This document shows positions 19,339 through 25,383 of a DNA stretch of 64,000 nucleotides, piece after piece; positions within the stretch are counted from its first letter, which is position 1; the number at the start of each line of letters is the position of its first letter. A program made the translations under genes and the position numbers. Origin of the DNA: Gammaproteobacteria bacterium. Its GTDB lineage: Bacteria > Pseudomonadota > Gammaproteobacteria > Burkholderiales > Burkholderiaceae_C. The stretch lies in assembly GCA_025359085.1 (NCBI GenBank), contig JANYHL010000057.1:1-64000 (forward strand). Reading direction: 5' to 3'. A model generated the notes under the pieces. It was not told the DNA's origin. It ran no database searches and saw nothing but the letters and a program-made list of their open reading frames with translations.

Positions 19339-20685
19339 ATGTCAAAGACGTCCACGCGCAAGCCACTCTACAAATCACTTTATGTTCAGGTCCTGTTCGC
19401 CGTCACCATTGGCGTGTTGCTGGGCCACTTCTCCCCGGATCTGGGTACACAGATGAAACCTTTGGGTGACGGTTTCATCAAGTTGATCAAGATGATCATC
19501 GCGCCTATCATCTTCTGTACCGTGGTGGTCGGCATTGCCGGCATGGAAGACATGAAGAAGGTGGGCAAGACAGGGGGTTTGGCGCTTCTCTATTTCGAAG
19601 TGATGTCTACCTTGGCCCTGCTCGTAGGTTTACTCGTCGTCAATGTAGTGCAGCCTGGCACCGGAATGCATGTGGATCCTTTGTCACTGGACACCAAGGG
19701 AATTACCGCTTACACGGCACCCGGCAAGATGCAAGGCTCTGTGGATTTTCTGCTCAATGTCATTCCGTCCTCGGTGGTAGACGCATTTGCCAAGGGTGAG
19801 ATCCTGCAGGTTCTGTTGTTCTCCGTATTGTTTGGCTTTGCACTGCATAAATTCGGCGGACGCGGCACGATGGTGTTTGACTTCATTGAGAAGTTTTCCC
19901 ACGTTTTATTCGACATTGTCGGCATCATCATGAAGGTCGCTCCGATTGGTGCCTTCGGTGCCATGGCGTTCACGATCGGGAAATACGGTCTGGGATCGCT
20001 GTTTTCTCTGGGCAAGCTCATGGGCGCGTTTTACCTGACCTGCCTGATCTTTGTTTTCGGGATATTGGGCATCGTCAGCCGTCTGAATGGTTTCAGCGTG
20101 TTCAAGTTTGTGCGCTATATCAAGGAAGAATTACTGATCGTTCTGGGCACCTCGTCTTCAGAATCGGTGTTGCCCCGCATGATGGAAAAGATGGAAAACC
20201 TGGGTGCGCGCAAGTCGGTGGTCGGGTTGGTGATTCCAACTGGTTACTCCTTCAACCTCGACGGCACGTCAATTTACCTGACCATGGCCGCGGTATTCAT
20301 CGCTCAAGCCACGGATACTCCGATGACGCTGGTGCAGCAAGCGACGCTGTTGGCCGTGCTGCTGCTGACGTCCAAGGGCGCCGCAGGTGTCACGGGCAGC
20401 GGGTTTATCGTGCTGGCAGCGACCTTGTCCGCTGTGGGCGGCGTACCAGTGGCGGGCTTGGCGCTTATTCTTGGGATTGACCGCTTTATGTCAGAGGCGC
20501 GCGCGTTGACCAACTTGGTGGGCAACGGTGTGGCAACGCTGGTGGTGGCGAAATGGACTGGGGATCTGGACATGAATCGCTTGCACCAGGGATTGGACAA
20601 CCCCACCATGCTGGAGTCGCAGGAGCCGGAGGCGATTTTGGACTTGCAGGTCTCGCACATGAATGTGATGAAGGCCAAGACCTGA
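19339..20685 (+). CDS. dctA: C4-dicarboxylate:proton/sodium symporter
   Basis: This transporter of about 448 residues takes up succinate, fumarate and malate across the inner membrane. It shows family landmarks [24 protein letters not shown], the reentrant-loop serine stretch [18 protein letters not shown], and the substrate-binding [19 protein letters not shown] and [14 protein letters not shown]. The start MSKTSTRK at 19339 is the usual DctA start. The track ORF begins 42 codons too early. It follows the two-component pair in the same direction. Its 3' end is the last ordinary gene before the integron region. Confidence 0.95.
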   Translation: MSKTSTRKPLYKSLYVQVLFAVTIGVLLGHFSPDLGTQMKPLGDGFIKLIKMIIAPIIFCTVVVGIAGMEDMKKVGKTGGLALLYFEVMSTLALLVGLLVVNVVQPGTGMHVDPLSLDTKGITAYTAPGKMQGSVDFLLNVIPSSVVDAFAKGEILQVLLFSVLFGFALHKFGGRGTMVFDFIEKFSHVLFDIVGIIMKVAPIGAFGAMAFTIGKYGLGSLFSLGKLMGAFYLTCLIFVFGILGIVSRLNGFSVFKFVRYIKEELLIVLGTSSSESVLPRMMEKMENLGARKSVVGLVIPTGYSFNLDGTSIYLTMAAVFIAQATDTPMTLVQQATLLAVLLLTSKGAAGVTGSGFIVLAATLSAVGGVPVAGLALILGIDRFMSEARALTNLVGNGVATLVVAKWTGDLDMNRLHQGLDNPTMLESQEPEAILDLQVSHMNVMKAKT

Positions 20686-20742
20686 AACGGTTCAATTTAT
20701 GGCTGAATAAAGGCGGTTTCCTCTGCAGGAGATCGCCCTTAT

Positions 20743-20758
20743 TGGTTCATACGAACCA
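20743..20758. other. Short inverted repeat after dctA
   Basis: TGGTTCATACGAACCA has six-base arms around ATAC. It lies 58 bases past the dctA stop. No run of T follows, so it is a weak terminator candidate at best. Confidence 0.35.
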
Positions 20759-20808
20759 TAATTTACGACTGAGATGTACCGCCAACACAGGCAAAAAATC
20801 ACTCCGAA

Positions 20809-20912
20809 CTCTGCTGGAGCGCCCACATCTGCGCATAACGGCCATTCAATACCAACAACGCTGCATACGAGCCACGCATCAATGATGCGCCCAGCGTCCA
20901 TCACCTTGGCGA
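20809..20912 (-). pseudogene. 3' fragment of an ABC exporter gene (frameshifted)
   Basis: In reverse the fragment encodes VMDAGRII and then, after one extra base, RGSYAALLVLNGRYAQMWALQQSSE and a stop. The intact exporter at 26465 ends VMEAGRIIERGSHAELLAAGGRYAEMWALQQSAE. The two DNA stretches line up without gaps apart from that one base, at about three quarters identity by eye. So the piece is the end of a diverged homologue, broken by a +1 frameshift. It has the same orientation as the intact gene, and the whole integron remnant lies between them. Confidence 0.8.
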
Positions 20913-20985
20913 TACGCGCCGCCCACGCGATGGCCTCGTCGCGCGAAGACAGTTCCAACACGGTGAAGCCGCCATCGAGCGTGGG
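20903..20985 (-). pseudogene. YCII-domain-like fragment fused to the ABC fragment
   Basis: Directly upstream of the exporter fragment, the same reading frame encodes TLDGGFTVLELSSRDEAIAWAARIA, which resembles the end of YCII-family proteins (DGPFTEAKE..GGFTVLEL.S.DEAIEWA). A stop codon lies just before it, so only a remnant is left. The join to VMDAGRII makes a chimeric frame (the 89-residue track ORF 20692..20961). I infer a deletion or recombination joint at about 20.91 kb. Confidence 0.6.
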
Positions 20986-21001
20986 CGCTCAAGGATAGAG
21001 G

Positions 21002-21478
21002 TCACGTTTGCCAAGACTGCCACCTAGCAACGTATTCGTTGAGAACCTCCAATTGCTTGGAGGGAAACTCGTGTTGGACCCATTTCTCTTTGTAGGTAAC
21101 AAGACCATGCTCGGCGAGCACACTCGCGGCGGCTGACTGCACGGCCAGACCAAACTCAAGCGGATGGCAGGAGAACTCGACCAGCAACTGACCTTCGGAG
21201 TCAGGGAGATTGCTCCAGAGTTCGGAAAACTTTAAGAGGCGAATCTTGATCTCGGTTGGCGTGACTCGGTTGACGCTCCAACGGTACTCGCCTGGTTCTT
21301 CATCAAACCCGAAGGAAACGCTTGCGAAGCCAGCCAAGACCGAACATGCACCGAGGACTAGAGTGGCCAGGGCATCAGAGAGATACGACGCCGAGAGTTC
21401 GCACTCGAGTTCTTCGGACGTGACTTTGCACCGAGACCACCCGGCGCCAACGAGCTGATAGTCGATGGAGAGCTTCAT
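21002..21478 (-). CDS. Integron cassette protein, unknown function (cassette 4)
   Basis: This 158-residue protein (MKLSIDYQLVGAGWSRCKVTSEELECELSASYLSD...) is not recognised. It appears soluble, with no signal peptide or membrane helix. It begins 4 bases after the core of the attC at 21482, the normal spacing for a gene cassette, and reads away from the integrase. It has no attC of its own. The sequence after its stop at 21002 passes straight into the YCII/ABC chimera, so the cassette has lost its recombination site. Base composition is lower in GC than the neighbouring core genes. Confidence 0.75.
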   Translation of the reverse strand: MKLSIDYQLVGAGWSRCKVTSEELECELSASYLSDALATLVLGACSVLAGFASVSFGFDEEPGEYRWSVNRVTPTEIKIRLLKFSELWSNLPDSEGQLLVEFSCHPLEFGLAVQSAAASVLAEHGLVTYKEKWVQHEFPSKQLEVLNEYVARWQSWQT

Positions 21479-21481
21479 GAC

Positions 21482-21562
21482 CGCTAACGTTGCCGCTAAC
21501 CGGCCCGAAACGGCGGCGCAACGCGCCGCTGTTGGGGGTCCGTGTTCATCGGCGGGTTAGAC
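21482..21562 (-). other. attC recombination site (cassette 3)
   Basis: On the minus strand this 81-base site reads GTCTAAC (R''), then AACACGGA (L''), a GC-rich hairpin GGCGGCGCGTTGCGCCGCC in imperfect form, then CCGGTTAG (L') and CGTTAGCG (R'). The stop codon of the cassette 3 gene lies inside R'', as is common. The site is complete enough to be recombination competent. Confidence 0.9.
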
Positions 21563-22117
21563 CTGTGCTTGCGTAAGACGAATATCGACTTCTCGGTCGA
21601 CGTATTTCCATTCCTCTGACGCACGCAGTTCGGAAAGCAGCATGTTGAACTCAACCTCATGAATTGGCGCGTATTCGAACCAATTCAGAAAATCGAACGG
21701 TTCACTTTCTGAGAGGTCGCGGCAGTGGTGGAGCTTGCGCGCTACTGCAGGCAAGTATTGAAGCCCGATTTGGACGTGCTTCGACTGTTCGAAAACGCTC
21801 CGGCGTTCGTCTTGCGTGAGCTCCCACCAAGCTGCGTTCTTCCGGATCGGTATTAGCGCAGCGAACGTTGCTTCTGGGCGCGCCAGACCTTGCTGCTTCG
21901 CTACAATTTCATTCTTCTCTGCGCGCATGACATATCGTTCATTGCTGGTTATTCCACGAAGTATCCAGGGTGCATTGGTTTCAGATTGCACCTCTGAAGC
22001 GGATACGACGTTGAGCCTTTTGGCTTCAGGCAGTGGCTCGCCAACTCTGGTTTCGGCCCTGACAATCCGCCAAGGGCCAATGTCTGCGCCGACGAATGCA
22101 AATAATCGTGTATTCAT
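21557..22117 (-). CDS. Chlorite dismutase-family protein in an integron cassette (cassette 3)
   Basis: This 186-residue protein (MNTRLFAFVGADIGPWRIVRAETRVGEPLP...) has a C-terminal half rich in chlorite-dismutase family features: RYVMRAEKNEIVAKQ, ARPEATFAALIPIRKNAAWWELTQDERRSVFE, LQYLPAVARKLHHCRDLSESEPFDFLNWFEYAP and EWKYVDREVDIRL. The HHCRD histidine is the likely heme ligand. Family members split chlorite or act as heme proteins or heme-synthesis enzymes. Small, cassette-borne members are not characterised to my knowledge. Its neighbours are unrelated cassettes. Confidence 0.8.
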   Translation of the reverse strand: MNTRLFAFVGADIGPWRIVRAETRVGEPLPEAKRLNVVSASEVQSETNAPWILRGITSNERYVMRAEKNEIVAKQQGLARPEATFAALIPIRKNAAWWELTQDERRSVFEQSKHVQIGLQYLPAVARKLHHCRDLSESEPFDFLNWFEYAPIHEVEFNMLLSELRASEEWKYVDREVDIRLTQAQV

Positions 22118-22136
22118 TTCAACCTTTCGTGTTGAG

Positions 22137-22199
22137 GTCTAACGTTTGAAATCAGGGGACGCCAGCTTGCTGGCGGTCCCCTGGATTGAATTGTTAGAC
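22137..22199 (-). other. attC recombination site (cassette 2)
   Basis: This 63-base near-palindrome starts GTCTAAC and ends GTTAGAC, with the internal arms AGGGGACGCCAGC and GCTGGCGGTCCCCT. Conserved R and L boxes and the unpaired bases typical of attC are visible. The cassette 2 stop codon lies inside R''. It is the clearest attC in the array. Confidence 0.95.
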
Positions 22200-22895
22200 G
22201 GCAGCATTTGAACGGACCCCATATTTTTGGAAGTGTTGTTCCATCATTTCGTCTCCGCCAAAGTCCCGCTGTAGTAGCCGAAGTCTTTGAAGGTTTTTGT
22301 CGTCCCCTTCATAGGGGATGTCCGTCCAACCTCTCGGAAGTCCGACGGACTCTTCAATGTCTTCAATTGTCCAGCCAAGTGCGGCAAGACCTTTCTCTGT
22401 GAAGATTGCTCGCGGATCAACGTACGCCCAGAAGTCTCGATAGCAACGTTCAATTACCTTTAGTACCTCTACGAAATATTCCTCAGCAAGTCTTGTGACC
22501 TCTCCAGCCGGAGCCTTTTCTAGCCCGCCGATGTCCACAAAATACGACAGGTGCTTTACTTCGCCGTTACGCATTGTTCCTGTGTGTCCTACCGGTATTT
22601 CTCCAACTTTTTGCAAGTAATTTCTAAGGTTTACGAAATATTTGGCGAGATCATTTGACCTCAATCCTTCTTGCTCTCGTGCGTACCAAGAATCGAAATC
22701 TGGATACTTTGACATTACGGCCTGAAGAGAAAATGTGATGCTTCTCGCTGCGGATGTGAATGCGCTTAGGACGTATGAGAATTCGTGATAGCGCCCTTGA
22801 ACCGATTTCAGCATTTCAAGAAAGTAATCGGCCTCTCCAACTTTTTGCGCGACGATGTAGAAGCCTTTGGACGGGAATTGAAACTTTTCAGTCAC
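22194..22895 (-). CDS. Integron cassette protein, unknown function (cassette 2)
   Basis: This 233-residue protein (MTEKFQFPSKGFYIVAQKVGEADYFLEMLKS...) is not recognised. It looks soluble and mostly helical, with an aromatic-rich middle (YPDFDSWYAREQ; NLRNYLQKVGEIPVGHTG). The gene is bracketed by attC sequence: its stop is inside the R'' of the site at 22137, and its start follows an R' core (GTTAGAA) at 22915. It reads away from intI like the other cassettes. AT content is clearly above that of the surrounding core genes, in line with transfer. Confidence 0.75.
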   Translation of the reverse strand: MTEKFQFPSKGFYIVAQKVGEADYFLEMLKSVQGRYHEFSYVLSAFTSAARSITFSLQAVMSKYPDFDSWYAREQEGLRSNDLAKYFVNLRNYLQKVGEIPVGHTGTMRNGEVKHLSYFVDIGGLEKAPAGEVTRLAEEYFVEVLKVIERCYRDFWAYVDPRAIFTEKGLAALGWTIEDIEESVGLPRGWTDIPYEGDDKNLQRLRLLQRDFGGDEMMEQHFQKYGVRSNAAV

Positions 22896-22910
22896 CTCAA
22901 ATTTCCTTTG

Positions 22911-22926
22911 GCCGTTCTAACGAATG
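22911..22926 (-). other. attC core (R') next to the IS, 3' end of an upstream site
   Basis: The minus strand reads CATTCGTTAGAACGGC. GTTAGAA fits the attC core GTTRRRY and lies in the right place just before cassette 2. The rest of a full attC does not follow. Instead the sequence passes into the insertion element. The ten bases CTAACGAATG (plus strand, 22917..22926) recur at the other end of the element. Confidence 0.6.
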
Positions 22927-23041
22927 AAAGGGATTTCCCCGTCCCGAGCAAGCCGCGCCCCGTGGGGGTTGCGGTTTACGGCAACTGAGTGCCAAGATGG
23001 AGAGGCAAATCTTTTCATCAACTCACTTGAGAGGGGAAATC

Positions 23042-24058
23042 ATGGCTATCGTAACCGTTGGAATCGATCTCGCCAAGAACGTCTTTGCAGTGCACGGCGT
23101 CGATGAGTTCGGCAAACCTGTGTTGGTGCGCCCGGAGGTGCCCCGCGCCAAACTTCTGGAGCTCATCGCCAATCTGCCACCCTGCCTGATCGGCATGGAA
23201 GCGTGCTCCGGCGCCCACCACTGGGCCCGAGAGTTCGCCAGGTTCGGGCACACCGTGCGTATGATGGCGCCGAAGTTCGTTGTGCCCTATCGCATGAGCG
23301 GCAAGCGCGGAAAGAACGATGCGGCCGACGCGGCAGCAATCTGCGAAGCCGTTACACGGCCCAACATGCGCTTTGTGCCTGCCAAAAGCATCGAGCAGCA
23401 GTCGCGCCTGTTTGTGCACCGTGCGCGCCAGGGCTATGTGGAGCAGCGCACCGCGCTTATCAACCGCATTCGAGGCTTGTTGTCCGAACTTGGCATCGTG
23501 CTGCCGCTCAAAGCCGCCACCGTGCGCCGTGAAGCACACCAGCATCTGGAGGACCTGCCAGGATGGTGCAACACCGTGGTGGGCGATGCTCTGAGTGAAC
23601 TCACTCGCCTGGACGAACGCATTACCCAGTACGATAAATACATCGCCCAGTCAGCTAAGGACGATGCACAGGCCAGACGGCTCATGCAGCTCGGTGGCAT
23701 TGGTCCGGTCACTGCCAGCGCCATTGTCGCCACCGTGGGGAAAGGCCACGACTTCAGTTGCGGACGTCAGTTCTGTGCTTGGCTGGGCTTGGTTCCAGGT
23801 CAATACAGCTCGGGTGGCAAGCAGCGCCTGGGCCGCATTACCAAGGCCGGTGACCCGTACTTGCGCACCCTGTTGATCTTGGGTGGCAAAGCCGTGCTGG
23901 CGGCAGCCAAAAATAAGACCGATCCAGTGAGCCGCTGGGCGATTTCAGTACAGGAGAGACGCGGCTATTGGAAAGCCGTGGTGGCTATCGCGGCAAAGAA
24001 TGCGCGCATGTGTTGGGCCATGCTGCAGCGCGGCGAGGCGTTCAAGATGCCTGCGTAA
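23042..24058 (+). CDS. IS110-family (IS1111-group) transposase/recombinase
   Basis: This 338-residue protein has the N-terminal RuvC-like DEDD domain (VGIDLAKNVFAVHGVDE; CLIGMEACSGAHHWARE; KNDAADAAAICEA) and the C-terminal Transposase_20 domain (LMQLGGIGPVTASAIVATVG...FCAWLGLVPGQYSSGGKQRLGRITKAGDPYLRTLLI). The serine in QYSSGGK is the likely catalytic nucleophile. The frame is intact. The start at 23042 follows a GAGGGGAAATC ribosome site. In the IS1111 group the guide RNA lies after the gene, where here about 150 bases are non-coding. Confidence 0.92.
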   Translation: MAIVTVGIDLAKNVFAVHGVDEFGKPVLVRPEVPRAKLLELIANLPPCLIGMEACSGAHHWAREFARFGHTVRMMAPKFVVPYRMSGKRGKNDAADAAAICEAVTRPNMRFVPAKSIEQQSRLFVHRARQGYVEQRTALINRIRGLLSELGIVLPLKAATVRREAHQHLEDLPGWCNTVVGDALSELTRLDERITQYDKYIAQSAKDDAQARRLMQLGGIGPVTASAIVATVGKGHDFSCGRQFCAWLGLVPGQYSSGGKQRLGRITKAGDPYLRTLLILGGKAVLAAAKNKTDPVSRWAISVQERRGYWKAVVAIAAKNARMCWAMLQRGEAFKMPA

Positions 24059-24210
24059 TCAGGTCAATGTGGCAGTATTTGAAATCGAAGTTGTTGATGT
24101 CACCGTGTGATGACTTGTCGTTGATGAGTGAAAGGTTTAGACCTGCGCCGGGGAATGCTCGTTTAGCTCAAGGAGGTCAACTGGGTTGGGCAACCAATTC
24201 TGAGCCTCGA
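24059..24210 (+). ncRNA. Candidate bridge/seek RNA region of the IS element
   Basis: IS1111-group elements encode a guide RNA in the 3' non-coding end that selects the target. This 152-base stretch between the transposase stop and the provisional element end is in that position. It contains attC-core-like strings, GTTTAGAC at about 24147 and CTCGTTTAG at about 24168, which could be guide segments for the CATTCGTTAG target. I have not folded it. The RNA is inferred from position. Confidence 0.45.
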
Positions 24211-24432
24211 CTAACGAATGGAGCCCTCGGCGCGCGTCTTTCATCAGGGTCCGCTGCAAGCAAAGCAGCCTCGAATGACCGTTTGTAGTTTCGCCGTCCA
24301 CATGCCTTGCGCTCTATAGGCAACGACCGATAGCACGGGAGATACAGAGGGAGAAAGGGATTCAGGTTTCGTGGTCAATCGCTGCGCGATTCAACCACGA
24401 TGGAATTCTGTTTGACAAAGGTAGGGAAGCCC
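24211..24432 (-). other. Non-coding remnant between the IS and the cassette 1 attC
   Basis: The minus strand begins with a complete-looking core CATTCGTTAG next to the element and contains the hairpins GCTGCTTTGCTTGCAGC and GTGGTTGAATCGCGCAGCGATTGACCAC. I see no open frame. It may be the remains of a cassette whose gene has been lost, or a non-coding cassette. The string AAACTACAA occurs in it and again in the damaged R' of the next attC. Confidence 0.4.
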
Positions 24433-24500
24433 TTGTAGTTTGAGGTAACCGGCCTCGCGCGCTTTATGCGCGAGGTCGGTGTTGACCGAGAGGTTAGCCA
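24433..24500 (-). other. attC-like site of cassette 1 with eroded R'
   Basis: On the minus strand GGCTAACC (R'', containing the cassette 1 stop), then AACACCGAC (L''), the hairpin CCTCGCGC...GCGCGAGG, and CCGGTTA (L') are clear. The last box should be a GTTRRRY core, but reads AACTACAA. The cassette can probably no longer be excised at this end. The track ORF 24391..24777 is a read-through of this site. Confidence 0.75.
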
Positions 24501-25216
24501 TCACCGTCTTTCCTTTGCACTCGTGATGGCAACTTTGTGGTACACGACTGAAGTGATTCGGCTGCTTGTTCGATGAGAGCTGATAGCTCGGAAACCGCTT
24601 GTGCCTCTTTATCTGCACTAACAGGTACCTTGAAATACCTAAGTCCTGCAACCTCAATGCGGTCACGTTCGTGAACGAACAGCCTATGCACTGAGAGAGA
24701 CATGAGCGGCGCATCTGCACGAGTGTCGACTGGCCGAACGAAGGGGAATACCTGCCCTTTTTCACCTTCTTTTGCATTACGCACCGTCAGAACTAGCGAC
24801 GGTCCAAGCACGCCGTTGGCTTGGCTTTGGCTAAAGTTACGCGGATACGCCTCCACACCCTTCTGGTTTTGGGCTGAGAGATTTCCGATCTCCACTTCCA
24901 CCGATCTTCCCGCAGGAACAGTCGATGCCACAACAAATATTGCCGTCATGTCGTTAAAGGCGGCACGGCTGAAGTAAAGCGTGTTGTTGTTATACATCGC
25001 CTCAGCAAGTGCGTCCGCATCATTGGCGCGAGGGAATGTTAGACAGAATACATTTCCGAAGCGGTGCTGCCCGTTCCACAGTTGTTGTTTTCCGGAAAAC
25101 CTCGCCTCCAGAAACTTAGAAGATAGTTGAAAGGATTGCTGCGCCGACACCGTACTTGTTTCAACTAAGGCCATGGCGGCTGAAAAGACGAGTAGGAACG
25201 AGTGGGGAATTTTCAT
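24494..25216 (-). CDS. Secreted integron cassette protein, unknown function (cassette 1)
   Basis: This protein of about 240 residues starts MKIPHSFLLVFSAAMALVETSTVSAQQ, a signal peptide with a probable cut after VSA, so it is exported to the periplasm or beyond. The start at 25216 was chosen over the track start at 25300 because of that peptide and because the longer start would run through the attI core. The mature part is not recognised. It includes ARFSGKQQLWNGQHRFGNVFCLTFPRANDAD and repeated beta-type stretches. It is the first cassette next to attI. Confidence 0.7.
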   Translation of the reverse strand: MKIPHSFLLVFSAAMALVETSTVSAQQSFQLSSKFLEARFSGKQQLWNGQHRFGNVFCLTFPRANDADALAEAMYNNNTLYFSRAAFNDMTAIFVVASTVPAGRSVEVEIGNLSAQNQKGVEAYPRNFSQSQANGVLGPSLVLTVRNAKEGEKGQVFPFVRPVDTRADAPLMSLSVHRLFVHERDRIEVAGLRYFKVPVSADKEAQAVSELSALIEQAAESLQSCTTKLPSRVQRKDGDG

Positions 25217-25242
25217 GGCGGCGGTCGCGTGGTGGTTGTGAT

Positions 25243-25249
25243 GGCTAAC
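25243..25249 (-). other. attI core (cassette 1 insertion point)
   Basis: The minus strand reads ACGTTAGCC, and GTTAGCC matches the GTTRRRY crossover site and the R'' box of the cassette 1 attC (GGCTAACC). It lies between the integrase promoter and the first cassette, so it is the expected attI/cassette joint. The rest of attI would be toward 25383. Confidence 0.65.
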
Positions 25250-25342
25250 GTAATGTAGATGGCAAAAGCCGGTCGATACATCCAGCCGTTGACGATACAT
25301 CTTCTATACAAAAACCCTGCAAACCGCTTGCAGCATGGTTAC

Positions 25343-25378
25343 TTGACTCATATACTGTATTTATATACAGGTATAAAT
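25343..25378 (+). promoter_or_regulatory. Integrase promoter region
   Basis: TTGACT at 25343 is a good -35 element. AT-rich -10 candidates follow (TATACA inside the LexA box; TATAAA at 25373) but spacing is not ideal for either. It is the only promoter-like sequence in front of the integrase ATG at 25384, and there is no clear ribosome site. Confidence 0.5.
25355..25370 (+). promoter_or_regulatory. LexA (SOS) box at the integrase promoter
   Basis: CTGTATTTATATACAG matches the LexA consensus CTGT-N8-ACAG exactly, with an AT-rich centre. It overlaps the integrase promoter 14 bases before the ATG. SOS control of intI by LexA is well established for integrons, so the site fits both sequence and context. 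Confidence 0.9.
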
Positions 25379-25383
25379 TTTTC

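Larger units (their letters stand above)
22927..24210 (+). mobile_element. IS110-family (IS1111-group) insertion sequence in the cassette array
   Basis: The element carries one transposase gene (23042..24058) with about 115 bases before it and about 152 after it. I set the ends by the 10-base direct repeat CTAACGAATG found at 22917..22926 and 24211..24220, so the ends are provisional. IS110-family elements usually leave little or no target duplication, and the repeat may instead be two similar attC cores. A subgroup of IS1111 elements is known to insert into attC sites, which fits this position. No terminal inverted repeats are evident, as usual for the family. Confidence 0.7.

Noticed and set aside
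24391-24777. 128-residue ORF read across the attC
   Set aside because: It uses the tail of cassette 1 in another frame and the attC itself (MANLSVNTDLAHKA...), a common artefact of attC sequence.
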